The position numbers and the translations under genes were made by a program. Positions 1 to 9,094 of a stretch of DNA of 64,000 nt are shown here, piece after piece (the stretch's first letter is position 1; each line of letters opens with the position of its first letter). This DNA comes from Flavobacteriales bacterium UBA7666 (GTDB lineage Bacteria > Bacteroidota > Bacteroidia > Flavobacteriales_D > Crocinitomicaceae), in contig DLHO01000018.1 in NCBI GenBank assembly GCA_002483265.1, positions 62,239-126,238 of the forward strand, written 5' to 3'. The notes under the pieces are model-generated. The model saw nothing but the letters and a program-made list of their open reading frames with translations. It was not told where the DNA came from and searched no databases.

Positions 1-163
1 TATGCTTGCCGCAGTGGGTGTCTTAAATTTCCTCACTCTGATACAAACACTATTAGTTCCGTATCCAAAATGGATGCTGATCGCTAGTTTCTTGATTTTT
101 ATTCCGGTTGGATACATTGCTTATTTCTTAATTCGCAAAAAGAAAACTCATGAAGGGATATGA
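1..163 (+). CDS. C-terminal end of a membrane protein (5' end outside window)
   Basis: The reading frame is open from the first bases of the window and stops at TGA 161-163. About 53 residues are visible. They contain two hydrophobic stretches separated by a short YPKW turn, then a basic tail (IRKKK), as expected for the last two transmembrane helices of an inner-membrane protein. The stop overlaps the start of the next gene by 14 bases, so the two are probably translated from one mRNA. No family can be assigned from this fragment, and the ATG at position 2 may be internal. Confidence 0.6.
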   Translation, partial: MLAAVGVLNFLTLIQTLLVPYPKWMLIASFLIFIPVGYIAYFLIRKKKTHEGI

Positions 164-764
164 TGAACGAATTACAAACTACATTTCAAAATCAGCTGAT
201 TTCGCTCAGCCTATTTTAAATCAGTTAAGAGAACTGGTTCACGATTTTTGTCCGGAGGTGGAAGAAGGAATGAAATGGAGCATGCCGTTTTTCATGTACA
301 GGGGAAAAATCCTATGCAATATGGCCTCATTTAAGAATCATTGTTCTTTTGGATTCTGGCTACATTCTGAAATGAGTGATCTACATGGAATCTTTAAACG
401 CTCAGCAGAAGGTGGAATGGGAAGTTTGGGTAAAATATCGTCCATGGATGATTTACCGAAAGTTGACAAACTGGGAGCTTATATCTTGGAAGCAATGAGT
501 TTGATAGAACAAGGAACTATTCCCCGGGAACTAAATCCGAAGTTTAAAAAACCCCTTGCGGAAATCCCTTCAGAATTAATTGCAGCACTGGAATCGGATC
601 CCAAAGCCAAAACCGTATTTGAGTCCTTTCCCCCATCGCACCAGAGAGAATACATTAATTGGATCACGGAGGCAAAGCGAGAAGAAACCAAACAACGCAG
701 AATCCGGCAAACGATTGAAAATCTGCTGGAAGGAAAGTCAAAAGACTGGAAATACATGCGTTAA
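150..764 (+). CDS. DUF1801 / YdeI-OmdA family protein
   Basis: This 204-residue protein has a DUF1801 (iron-binding YdhG-like) fold in roughly residues 1-115, with the typical early region EEGMKWSMPFFMY followed by a strand-rich segment. The C-terminal 65 residues (ALESDPKAKTVFESFPPSHQ and the following R/K/E-rich helices) match the OmdA/YdeI bacteriocin-protection-type domain. This two-domain order is common in Bacteroidota and the length is normal. The family has no firmly established biochemical role. There is no signal peptide, so the protein is cytoplasmic. It overlaps the upstream membrane-protein frame by 14 bases. Confidence 0.85.
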   Translation: MKGYDERITNYISKSADFAQPILNQLRELVHDFCPEVEEGMKWSMPFFMYRGKILCNMASFKNHCSFGFWLHSEMSDLHGIFKRSAEGGMGSLGKISSMDDLPKVDKLGAYILEAMSLIEQGTIPRELNPKFKKPLAEIPSELIAALESDPKAKTVFESFPPSHQREYINWITEAKREETKQRRIRQTIENLLEGKSKDWKYMR

Positions 765-786
765 CCGATTTTCGCCCACCGTTGAC
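757..786 (+). promoter_or_regulatory. Candidate paired LytTR-regulator binding site
   Basis: Two similar 9-mers, TGCGTTAAC (757-765) and ACCGTTGAC (778-786), lie in direct repeat with a 12-base gap. They sit inside a longer repeat, GTTrACCGATTTT, at 760-772 and 781-793. LytTR-domain regulators such as AgrA bind two 9-bp direct repeats with a 12-13 bp gap built around a GTT core. The site lies just upstream of the -7 box of an operon that itself encodes a LytTR regulator, which suggests autoregulation. The site call is inference. Confidence 0.45.
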
Positions 787-819
787 CGATTTTGACTATT
801 CAACTCCTGATAAGTCTTT

Positions 820-827
820 TAACTTTG
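820..827 (+). promoter_or_regulatory. -7 promoter box TAACTTTG
   Basis: TAACTTTG fits the Bacteroidota -7 consensus TAnnTTTG and lies 20 bases before the ATG of the LiaF-like gene. The nearest TTTG (791-794) is 25 bases upstream, longer than the usual spacing of about 20, so the -33 element is weak. This would suit a promoter that depends on an activator. Confidence 0.45.
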
Positions 828-847
828 CTTCATAAATCTTTCAGATT

Positions 848-1657
848 ATGGAAACAGATAACATTCGCACGGAAATCGAACACGAAATTTTAAAAGCACA
901 AAAAAGTCATCGTCGCGGAAAAATAGCAGGTGGATTAGCCATTGTTTTCTTTGGAGTAATTTACTTATTGGAACAATTAGGTTACCACATTCCTTCTTAT
1001 TTACTCAGCTGGCAAATGATCCTCATTGTAATTGGGATCATTGTACTGGTTAAGCACAAATTCAGAAAATTTCACGGATATCTTCTCATCATTATAGGTA
1101 AACTATTTCTTCTGGCTGAATGGTATCCGGATTTAATTAACGGCAAGATCATCTTCCCTATTGCATTAATCTTGATTGGTCTCTGCGTTGTTTTCTCAAA
1201 AAACAAAAGATGCGGGGGAAATAAAAGAAGACAACGCTTTTCAAAGGAGAACTGGAAACATATCCAAGAAGCTCATAAAAGAGGTTACGCAGCTTACAAT
1301 TATAATGAGGATGACTTTATTGATAGTGTCAGCTTTTTCGGGGGAATCACAAAAACGGTTGTTAGCAAAAACTTTAAAGGCGCAGATATTGTTTCCTTTT
1401 TCGGGGGAACCGATGTGAACCTTTCGCAGGCAGATTTTCAGGATCGCATTGTAGTTGATGTGACCAATGTGTTTGGTGGAACGACCTTAACAATTCCAAA
1501 CAATTGGGAAGTCATTTCGGAAGTTGCAAGCATCTTCGGGTCATTTGAAGATAAGCGTCCGCAACATCAGCGAGATGCAGGTGAAGAAAGAAAAGTACTC
1601 GTATTAAGAGGAACTTGCATGTTTGGAGGAATTGAAGTAAATAGTTTCAGTAAATAA
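848..1657 (+). CDS. LiaF-like membrane protein (cell-envelope stress family)
   Basis: 269 residues. Four hydrophobic helices lie at about residues 26-45, 51-68, 76-90 and 99-117 (LiaI/LiaF transmembrane region, DUF5668-like), followed by a basic linker. The C-terminal beta-rich region repeats an F-G-G motif (SFFGG, SFFGG, VFGG, SIFGS, CMFGG), typical of the LiaF C-terminal domain, which forms a beta-helix. In Firmicutes LiaF restrains a sensor kinase in the response to cell-wall damage. Here it sits 6 bases upstream of a LytS-type kinase gene and its LytTR regulator, which supports a similar membrane-proximal regulatory role. That role is inferred from family and context. Confidence 0.85.
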   Translation: METDNIRTEIEHEILKAQKSHRRGKIAGGLAIVFFGVIYLLEQLGYHIPSYLLSWQMILIVIGIIVLVKHKFRKFHGYLLIIIGKLFLLAEWYPDLINGKIIFPIALILIGLCVVFSKNKRCGGNKRRQRFSKENWKHIQEAHKRGYAAYNYNEDDFIDSVSFFGGITKTVVSKNFKGADIVSFFGGTDVNLSQADFQDRIVVDVTNVFGGTTLTIPNNWEVISEVASIFGSFEDKRPQHQRDAGEERKVLVLRGTCMFGGIEVNSFSK

Positions 1658-1663
1658 AAAGAA

Positions 1664-2689
1664 ATGTTTTTAAGAACCAGTACAAAAGTGCAGTTACTCT
1701 TCATCGTTTGGACGGTGATTGCAAGTTTTGTACTTTTCTTTGCGTTATTGGGGAACCATTTCCCATTCGATATCGCATGGAAAGACGCCCTTTTTTCAGG
1801 ACTGATTATTTCAGTCATTTCACAGATTCTCTATTTCATCCAAACTTATTCACATGCAAAAAGACCTGTTAATTTTTCCAATTTCGGGTTGATATTGGTA
1901 TTAACAGCAATCTACCAACTTTTAATAAATAGCGCATTCAAACTGGTCTTGGGTGATGAACGCTGGACCCAATATATACGTCCTTTTGAAGGATCCCGGG
2001 CTTTTATCGTTTTCTTCATACTCATTTCGGTAAGTTTGTATTGGTGGATAAACAAAAATCAGCAGATTCAATCGCAAGTACATCAGCAATTAATTGAACA
2101 GGAACGCGCATTGACGAAAGCTGAACTAGACAATATTCATCAGCAATTGCAACCACATTTTTTATTCAACAGTCTGAATTCAATTGGAGCACTTACGGAA
2201 ATCAATCCGAAAGAAGCAAATCGAATGATTCTATTGTTGAGCGATTTCCTCCGCGGAACATTGCGTAAGGACATCCAAACTCTGATACCTGTCTCAGAAG
2301 AAATCGAGCAAATTAAACGTTACCTGGAAATTGAAAAGATCCGTTTTGGACACCGATTGAAAACGGAATTCGACATTGATGAAGGTTGTTTGGAAACTTT
2401 GGTTCCACCCCTTTTATTACAGCCTGTAATTGAAAACGCAATCAAATTCGGATTGTATGGCTCCACTGACGAAGTCACTATTTATGTTGGTGTAAAACAT
2501 CTGGAAAATGGTTTAATGATAGAAGTAAGAAATCCATTCGATTCAGATTTCACACAATACAAAACCGGAAAAGGCTTTGGTCTCACAAGTATCAAACGCA
2601 GATTGATGTTACTTTTTAATCAGTATGATCTACTCACCACCGAGAAACAAGATAAACTATTCATTACTAAAATTTTGATTCCAAAATGA
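1664..2689 (+). CDS. LytS/YpdA-type sensor histidine kinase
   Basis: 341 residues. The N-terminal ~130 residues hold four membrane helices without an obvious extracellular sensor domain. A short coiled coil (QSQVHQQLIEQERALTKAEL) leads to the His_kinase (PF06580) motif HQQLQPHFLFNSLNSIGAL, with the phospho-acceptor His near residue 164. The ATPase region follows, with LLLQPVIENAIKFGL (N box, about 250-265) and GKGFGLTSIKRRL (G box, about 303-315). The stop codon overlaps the start of the regulator gene (ATGA), the usual arrangement of a LytS/LytTR pair. The signal sensed is unknown; the upstream LiaF-like protein is a possible partner. Confidence 0.95.
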   Translation: MFLRTSTKVQLLFIVWTVIASFVLFFALLGNHFPFDIAWKDALFSGLIISVISQILYFIQTYSHAKRPVNFSNFGLILVLTAIYQLLINSAFKLVLGDERWTQYIRPFEGSRAFIVFFILISVSLYWWINKNQQIQSQVHQQLIEQERALTKAELDNIHQQLQPHFLFNSLNSIGALTEINPKEANRMILLLSDFLRGTLRKDIQTLIPVSEEIEQIKRYLEIEKIRFGHRLKTEFDIDEGCLETLVPPLLLQPVIENAIKFGLYGSTDEVTIYVGVKHLENGLMIEVRNPFDSDFTQYKTGKGFGLTSIKRRLMLLFNQYDLLTTEKQDKLFITKILIPK

Positions 2690-3411
2690 TTAAGGCATTC
2701 ATAGTAGACGACGAACCCTTGGCAAGAGAGGTCGTTAAAAAGCACTTACAAAAGCATACAGATATTGTTCTGGTGGGAGAAGCAAGCGATGGCTTTGAAG
2801 CCTTGAAGTTAATCCCTGAAGTGAAACCTGATTTGTTGTTTTTGGATATTCAAATGCCAAAAATCAATGGTTTTGAATTATTGGAATTACTATCAGAAAA
2901 TCCATCCGTAATCTTCACCACTGCATTCGATGAGTTTGCTTTAAAAGCATTCGAAGTCAATGCACTGGATTACCTATTGAAACCATTCTCAGAAGAACGC
3001 TTTGATACTGCAATCAATAAAAAAAGGAATGCTGAATTGACCGGTGATTTAAAAAAGGATATTCCTCTTCAGATCATCCATGAACAAAATCGAATTGTGG
3101 TAAAAGACGGAACGGAGATCAAAATCATTCCAATCAATGAAGTCGACTATATCGAAGCATATGACGATTATGTAAAGATCTATCAGGGGAAAAAATACAT
3201 TCTGAAAAAACAGACGATGAATCATTTCGAACAAGTTTTACCCAAAGACCAATTTATTCGAATCCACCGGTCTTACATCTTAAACGTCAATCAATTAACC
3301 AAAATTGAGTCTTACGAGAAAAATAGTTACGTGGCCATTTTAAAGAGTGGAACAAGCATTCCAATCTCGCGTTCTTCATACAGCGACCTAAAATCCCGAC
3401 TAGGTTTATAA
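2686..3411 (+). CDS. LytTR-family response regulator
   Basis: 241 residues. The receiver domain covers about residues 1-120, with the acidic pair in FIVDDEPLA, phospho-acceptor Asp in LLFLDIQMP near residue 55, a Thr in FTTAFDEF and the conserved Lys in LLKPF. The LytTR DNA-binding domain covers about 138-240 (NEVDYIEAYDDYVKIY, FIRIHRSYILNV). It is the cognate partner of the kinase overlapping it upstream. Likely targets include its own operon, through the direct repeats at 757-786; that is inference from site geometry. Confidence 0.95.
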   Translation: MIKAFIVDDEPLAREVVKKHLQKHTDIVLVGEASDGFEALKLIPEVKPDLLFLDIQMPKINGFELLELLSENPSVIFTTAFDEFALKAFEVNALDYLLKPFSEERFDTAINKKRNAELTGDLKKDIPLQIIHEQNRIVVKDGTEIKIIPINEVDYIEAYDDYVKIYQGKKYILKKQTMNHFEQVLPKDQFIRIHRSYILNVNQLTKIESYEKNSYVAILKSGTSIPISRSSYSDLKSRLGL

Positions 3412-3748
3412 TAGGTTAATATTGTCGTTTTTTTATTGTTTTATGTTAAATAAATAACAAGAAGCATCCTTTTATATAAAGTCTTCGTTAATTTGATGTA
3501 CTTACATCTACGACGCTAATTAATGGAGTCTACTACTAAAAAGCTTATTGCAAATGCAATAGGCTCTACTTCAGTATTTAAACAATTACAAAGTTATTTT
3601 GTAACTGTGTTTTCGGATCACAACTCTCTCCCAAGTGATTTTGAGAACAGATTTTCCATGACCTTTATTTTTTGGCGTTCCGGACTAAGTTTATCCTGTA
3701 AGTCCATCTTACCGGATTTTGCTCCAATTATTTCCAAAAAAATCATCC
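3412..3748. other. Intergenic leader with several inverted repeats
   Basis: This 337-base stretch precedes the first giant T9SS gene. It holds a 14-base palindrome (GATGTA-CT-TACATC, 3495-3508), a hairpin with one imperfect pair (AGCTTATTGC / GCAATAGGCT, 3542-3565) and a perfect 7-bp hairpin (TTACAAA / TTTGTAA, 3586-3604). No clean TAnnTTTG box was found; TAATATTG near 3423 is one mismatch off. An ORF runs through 3523-3795, but its composition and overlap with the signal peptide start make it unlikely to be a gene. The stretch probably contains promoter and structured 5' leader for the downstream gene. Confidence 0.4.
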
Positions 3749-6700
3749 ATGAAAAAATTACTGCTAAGTTCCTTAGCGCTATTGCTCTATTCTGAAATAG
3801 CTGCTCAATGCGATATCAATGCTTCTGCAAGTACAACAACCATTACTTGCGGTCAGAGTGTTAGTTTATCTGCATTTGGTTCTTCCACCGGACAAATGGT
3901 ATTGAATGAAACTTTCAATACTGGTACATTTGGTTCGGGATGGGGTTCAACTCCAGGAGCTGCTAACTTTAATAATCCATGTTCTCCGGCTGGAGTTGAT
4001 GGAACACCACATGCATGGATGGGCGCTAACACGAGTGTCCCACGAACATTAACCTCATCTCCATACAATTTGACAGCGGCAACCGCAGGAGTATCGATTT
4101 GTTTCGACCTGCTTTTTGCTGAACAGGGTGATAATTCTCCTTGTGAAGGACCGGATGAACCGGACGAAGGCGTATTCTTACAATATTCCATTGATGGCGG
4201 TGCTACCTGGATTGATATTCACTACTTCGATCCGAATGGTGGAAATGATCCGCAACTTACAAACTGGAATAACTGGTGTTTTGCATTACCTGCTGCTGCA
4301 ATTACTTCAAACACATTGATTCGCTGGCATCAAATTGCGGATTCAGGGGCAGATTATGACCACTGGGGAATTGACAATGTTCAAATCTTTCAAAATGATA
4401 TCAACGCAGAAGTGGAATGGCTTCATGATGGTTACTCTTATGGAGTAGGAAATCCGGGTGGAGTAAATCCAAATGCAGTTACTCCTACTACCACAACTAC
4501 TTATACAGCTCAAATTACAACAGGAACCGGTCAGGTTTGTACAACTACTGTTACCGTAAACGTGGTTGCCCCTGTTTATGATGTAAATGTGTCTGCAAAC
4601 CCAACGACTATTTGTGTTGGTGATTGCTCAACAATTACGGGAACCGGGCAAGTTATTCTGGATCCCGGAGGAATCGAAACGTATGAAAACAATGAATTCA
4701 ACGTCGTTGCATCCGGAAGTGCTTCTGTTAATATCAATGTACAAGGAATCAACACGACCAACATTACCAATGGACTAATCCAGAATGTAACCATTAATGG
4801 ATTTAACTTCTCCGGATCTTTCTTCTGTACAACTTTTGGTGGATGCAATTGCAACGGCAGCACTATTGCTTTTGGATCAACCTGCAACTTAACTGCAAGC
4901 GGATTTACCGTAACGTTGACTTCTCCGGGTGGCTGTGACATCATTCTTGCTCCCGCAGGTGCCGCTTCCGGAAATTACAACAATACCGTATTCGTACCAG
5001 TTGGAGGAAGTGCACTAGGCGGAACTTTCCCGGCTTCAGGAGGCCCATGGAATCCAAACCAGCCATTTTCCGGATTAAACGGTTGTGACCCGAACGGAGT
5101 GTGGACGCTTACTTTTAATGCTCCCGGTTTAGGTCTTGGTTTCGGAACTTTACAAGGTTGGTCTATTACATTTAATGATCCTCCGATCTATGCACCGGTA
5201 AATTATTCCTGGTCGCCAACTACCGGACTTTCAAATCCAACAAGTATCAATACTCAGGCTTGCCCGACTTCAAGTACAAACTATGTATTAACTGTAAGCA
5301 ATGGAACTCCGGGTTGTCCAACACATACGGAGAATGTAAATATCACTGTGAATCCTTGCGGCGGGTGTATTCCTCCGGTTGTAAATGTAAATCCTTTAAA
5401 CACTTGCGCACCGGGAACAGTCAATCTTAGTTCCGCAATTGCGGCTGGCTCTGCTCCGGCAACGTTGACTTACCATACAACTCAAACAGATGCACAAAAC
5501 GATGTAAATCCAATTTCTACTACCGTTGGAACAAGCGGAAACTATTGGGTTCGCTATGAAGATCCTACTGATCCTGCTTGTTTTGGAACAGCTCAAATTG
5601 TAGTGACAATAAATCCGGCTGACAACCCAGCATTCACGCTAACAAACTTTTGTGCAGGAAGTGCAAATCAGGCAACAGGAATCGCAACTCCGGGCGGAAC
5701 ATTCAGCTTTAATCCAATACCTTCTGGTGGAGAAACTATTAATGCTTCGACCGGCTCTATTTCAAATGCAATTACTGGAACAACTTACACCATTCAATAT
5801 ACCACGAACGGAGCTTGTCCCGCATCGGTGAATCATACGGTAACAGCATCTGGTTTCACATATACTGCCGCAATAACAGATGAAACTTGTGGAAATACAA
5901 ACGGCGAAATCAATATTACTCCAAATGGCGGTACCGCTCCGTATACCTATAGCGTAAATGGTGGTGCAACGCAAAGCACCTCATCTTTCACCGGATTAAG
6001 TCTGGGCGTTTATTCTATTTTGATTACCGATAATACCGGATGCCAAGCTACAGGAACCGAAAATGTAGGCAGTGTTGGCGGACCAACTATCGATAATCTA
6101 CAAGTGGTAGACCCAACTTGTGGAGCCGGTTGCAATGGTTCAATAACAGCAACCGTTTCAGGTGGAACAACTCCTTACACTTATGAATGGTTTGATGCTG
6201 CCAATAATCCAATTGGAACAAACGCTGCTACGATCTCAAATCTTTGTGGAGGAACTTATTCTCTTCATGTTTCGGATGCAAATGGAGCAAGTACTCAATT
6301 ATTCTACGATGATTTTGAAAGCGGAGCTGCTGGTTGGAACTTAAACATTCCGCAAGGGCCAGAAGGAACTGATCCGAATTACTTTGAAGTAGATGACAAT
6401 GAGGGTGGTGTTGCTGCTGGCGGTTGTGGAATAGCAGGAAATGGAAATGCAACACTCCACATTACAAGTGTTTTCTTCCCGGGAGGAGGTGCAGCTTACG
6501 ATGCAGGAGGATTATGTGGTATTTTATTCTGTCCGGAAACAAACAGACAAGCAGAAACTCCAACAATAAATACTGTTGGACAATCAAACCTCACGTTGAA
6601 ATTCGATTACATTGCTCAAGGAGATATCCCAAATGACCAAGCAACTGTTTGGTACAATGCCGGTGCTGGATGGATACAACTAGGGGCTGCTTTATTCTCA

Positions 6701-8608
6701 GGAACCGGAGCATGCTCTCCTCAGGGAGTTTGGACGGCTTATACAAGTGCATTGCCTGCTGCCTGTGAAAACATCCCCAACCTTCGCATTGCCATCCGTT
6801 GGCAAAACAACGATGACGGGGCTGGAACGGATCCTTCAGTTGCAATCAACAATATTGAAATAATTACTGCTAGTGCAACAAGTTGTCCAAGTATCGATTT
6901 TGCGACCCTAACTGCTCCGGCAGGTGGAGATGACCCATCATTTACCGTAACCGACTATTGCGAAGGAGCAACAAATAGTGCAACCGGAATTGTAACTACA
7001 GGCGGTACATTTGCATTCAATCCGGTTCCAACGGATGGAGCAACAATCAATGCAGCAACCGGTGCAATTACAAACGGAATCGGCGGAACAACTTATACTG
7101 TTCAATACACTACTAGCGGGGCTTGCCCGGGAACACAAACGCACCCGGTAACTGTCTACTCCATTCCAACAATAGCAGGAAGTGAAGTATGTGTCGGATC
7201 TACAGTTCTATTAACTGCAACCGGAACACCCAATGCAACCAATCCATGGGTTTCGTCTGATCCAAGCATTGCTTCTATTGACAACACAGGATTGGTAACT
7301 GGCTCAACTGTTGGAACGGTAACAATTACTTTTACAAATTCCAATGGATGTTCTTCAACTTACTCATTAAATTCAGTGGATTCACCTACTATTAATGGAA
7401 ATCTGTCAATTTGTTCCGGAAATACAACCCAACTTACTGGTTCGGGAACACCAAATTCAAGTAATCCATGGGTAAGTTCCAACACCGCAGTAGCAACTGT
7501 TTCAAATACGGGATTAGTTACCGGGATTTCAAACGGAGTTGCTACAATTACATACACCAATTCAGGTTCTTGCGACAATACGGTTCAGATAACTGTAAGC
7601 CCGGGAGCCGCAATTAATGGAACCGTTAGCGTATGTAACGGCACCAATACTACATTAACAGGTGCAGGAATTCCGGATGCGGCCACACCATGGACATCTT
7701 CAAATACTGCCGTTGCAACTATCGACAATGCAGGAAATGTAACAAGTGTGAGCCCCGGTACTACAACGATCACTTACTTGAACAGCGGCGGGTGCAGCAG
7801 TACTTTGACATTCACAGTATTTGATGCGCCATTGGTTTCTTTTACAAGTAATCTGACTGAAGGCTGTGGACCACAAAGCATTGTATTTACAAATACCGGT
7901 TCTGTTTCTACTAATTGTACCTGGACATTTGAAGGACTTGGAACCCAAAACGGGTGTGGTTCTGTTACTCAAACGTTTAATCAAGACGGAATCTATGATG
8001 TAACTTTAACTATTACGGATGCAAACGGATGCAGTAATTCCGTAACAAATACGGATATGATTACAATTCATCCGGAAGTAGATGCCTCATTCACTGTTGA
8101 TCACATACAGCAAACGGTTTTGGATCCACTATTCCAATTCACGAATACTTCTACAGGTGCAAGCAATTACATTTGGGATTTCGATGATGGAACAAACTCA
8201 AATTTAACCGATGCAGTTCATGTTTACGACGATGTTGCTGGTGTATACACCGTATTACTAACTGCCAGCAATTCGTTCGGATGTATCGATTCTGCAAGAA
8301 TCATTATCTCTGTGGTAGATGAGTTATACTGGTTTGTACCCAATTCATTTACTCCTGACGGAGATGAAGTCAATAATTATTTCAAACCCATATTCAGTCC
8401 GGGATTTGATGTCAAGGATTATTCCTTCCTCATTTTTGACCGCTGGGGTGAAATCATCTTCGAATCAAAAGACATGAATATCGGATGGGATGGAACCTAT
8501 AACAATCTGATTTCCAAAGAAGGAATCTACACGTATAAAATAACGCTAAAAGAAAGAAACCTGGACAAGCGATACGAGATCGTTGGACATGTGAATCTAT
8601 TAAAATAA
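3749..8608 (+). CDS. Giant secreted protein with P-domain, BIG2/PKD-like repeats and T9SS type B sorting domain
   Basis: About 1619 residues from the chosen start MKKLLLSSLALLLYSEIAAQ, a clear signal peptide; a longer frame from 3719 would bury it. After an N-terminal lectin/MAM-like region (~40-230) come a proprotein-convertase P-like region (~390-490, GVWTLTFNAPG...GWSITF), SprB-like repeats (ENVGS, ITPNGGTAPYTYS), a second jelly-roll-like region and three BIG2-like repeats (SSNTAVATVSNTGLVTG type). Two PKD-like segments and a gliding-motility-type C-terminal domain (VPNSFTPDGDEVNNYF, RWGEIIFES, GIYTYKITLK) follow. That last domain is the T9SS type B sorting signal. The product should be exported through the T9SS and displayed or released as an adhesin-like protein. 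Its N-terminal ~1100 residues are nearly duplicated in the protein at 9095-13621. Confidence 0.93.
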   Translation: MKKLLLSSLALLLYSEIAAQCDINASASTTTITCGQSVSLSAFGSSTGQMVLNETFNTGTFGSGWGSTPGAANFNNPCSPAGVDGTPHAWMGANTSVPRTLTSSPYNLTAATAGVSICFDLLFAEQGDNSPCEGPDEPDEGVFLQYSIDGGATWIDIHYFDPNGGNDPQLTNWNNWCFALPAAAITSNTLIRWHQIADSGADYDHWGIDNVQIFQNDINAEVEWLHDGYSYGVGNPGGVNPNAVTPTTTTTYTAQITTGTGQVCTTTVTVNVVAPVYDVNVSANPTTICVGDCSTITGTGQVILDPGGIETYENNEFNVVASGSASVNINVQGINTTNITNGLIQNVTINGFNFSGSFFCTTFGGCNCNGSTIAFGSTCNLTASGFTVTLTSPGGCDIILAPAGAASGNYNNTVFVPVGGSALGGTFPASGGPWNPNQPFSGLNGCDPNGVWTLTFNAPGLGLGFGTLQGWSITFNDPPIYAPVNYSWSPTTGLSNPTSINTQACPTSSTNYVLTVSNGTPGCPTHTENVNITVNPCGGCIPPVVNVNPLNTCAPGTVNLSSAIAAGSAPATLTYHTTQTDAQNDVNPISTTVGTSGNYWVRYEDPTDPACFGTAQIVVTINPADNPAFTLTNFCAGSANQATGIATPGGTFSFNPIPSGGETINASTGSISNAITGTTYTIQYTTNGACPASVNHTVTASGFTYTAAITDETCGNTNGEINITPNGGTAPYTYSVNGGATQSTSSFTGLSLGVYSILITDNTGCQATGTENVGSVGGPTIDNLQVVDPTCGAGCNGSITATVSGGTTPYTYEWFDAANNPIGTNAATISNLCGGTYSLHVSDANGASTQLFYDDFESGAAGWNLNIPQGPEGTDPNYFEVDDNEGGVAAGGCGIAGNGNATLHITSVFFPGGGAAYDAGGLCGILFCPETNRQAETPTINTVGQSNLTLKFDYIAQGDIPNDQATVWYNAGAGWIQLGAALFSGTGACSPQGVWTAYTSALPAACENIPNLRIAIRWQNNDDGAGTDPSVAINNIEIITASATSCPSIDFATLTAPAGGDDPSFTVTDYCEGATNSATGIVTTGGTFAFNPVPTDGATINAATGAITNGIGGTTYTVQYTTSGACPGTQTHPVTVYSIPTIAGSEVCVGSTVLLTATGTPNATNPWVSSDPSIASIDNTGLVTGSTVGTVTITFTNSNGCSSTYSLNSVDSPTINGNLSICSGNTTQLTGSGTPNSSNPWVSSNTAVATVSNTGLVTGISNGVATITYTNSGSCDNTVQITVSPGAAINGTVSVCNGTNTTLTGAGIPDAATPWTSSNTAVATIDNAGNVTSVSPGTTTITYLNSGGCSSTLTFTVFDAPLVSFTSNLTEGCGPQSIVFTNTGSVSTNCTWTFEGLGTQNGCGSVTQTFNQDGIYDVTLTITDANGCSNSVTNTDMITIHPEVDASFTVDHIQQTVLDPLFQFTNTSTGASNYIWDFDDGTNSNLTDAVHVYDDVAGVYTVLLTASNSFGCIDSARIIISVVDELYWFVPNSFTPDGDEVNNYFKPIFSPGFDVKDYSFLIFDRWGEIIFESKDMNIGWDGTYNNLISKEGIYTYKITLKERNLDKRYEIVGHVNLLK

Positions 8609-8611
8609 GAG

Positions 8612-8655
8612 TCCGCCCTAGCGGATAATGAGAGACCAAACACCGCATCAGCGGA
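8612..8655 (+). repeat. Two small CCGC...GCGG hairpins
   Basis: The gap between two secreted-protein genes holds TCCGC-CCTA-GCGGA (8612-8625) and CCGC-ATCA-GCGG (8643-8654), both followed by ATAA. They are too weak and lack a T-run, so they are not classical terminators. A related hairpin lies after the S9 peptidase gene at 37557-37574. They may be small dispersed elements or RNA-processing sites. Confidence 0.4.
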
Positions 8656-8683
8656 TAAAGTATAAACTAAACACAACAACAAA

Positions 8684-9091
8684 ATGAAAACAATTACATT
8701 TTTATTCTTTACACTCCTATTTGCTTCCAGCTCAAAGGCGCAGGAATGGCAAACTTACTATGAAGATCAGGGAGTTACAATTCAGTATAAACCTGCTGAA
8801 ATTAATGATCCCCAACTAGGAATTCATCATGCACGAATTGTTTTCCGTTATGAGAATAAAACCAATAACGAAGTTCAGTTGAATTTTAACCGGTTGATCA
8901 CTTATTCTGATAGTGAAATGGCAAAACCTCAGGAAAAAGGATTCAGCGTTTCCATTCCTGCAAATTCAACTATCGAATACAATCAGGCAAATGCAAATGA
9001 TAAAACATTTTATCTGTTTGCTCAAGACAAAAAGAATACAATCAAACGCTCTTTGATAAACTTTGATATCAAGGACGTTACAATAAACTAG
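8684..9091 (+). CDS. Small secreted protein of unknown function
   Basis: 135 residues with a signal peptide (MKTITFLFFTLLFASSSKAQ) cut after AKAQ-like residues. The mature ~115 residues look like one beta-sandwich domain: RIVFRYENKTNNEVQLNFNR and FSVSIPANSTIEYNQ resemble alternating strands. No family is recognised. It stands between two paralogous giant T9SS proteins, 75 bases after the first and 3 bases before the second, so it is probably co-transcribed. It may be an accessory factor of these surface proteins; that is inference. Confidence 0.75.
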   Translation: MKTITFLFFTLLFASSSKAQEWQTYYEDQGVTIQYKPAEINDPQLGIHHARIVFRYENKTNNEVQLNFNRLITYSDSEMAKPQEKGFSVSIPANSTIEYNQANANDKTFYLFAQDKKNTIKRSLINFDIKDVTIN

Positions 9092-9094
9092 GCC

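Noticed and set aside
3523..3795. Open frame of 90 codons before the first giant gene
   Set aside because: It covers the hairpin-rich leader, overlaps the signal peptide start in another frame, and its residues show no domain, signal or codon pattern like the neighbours.
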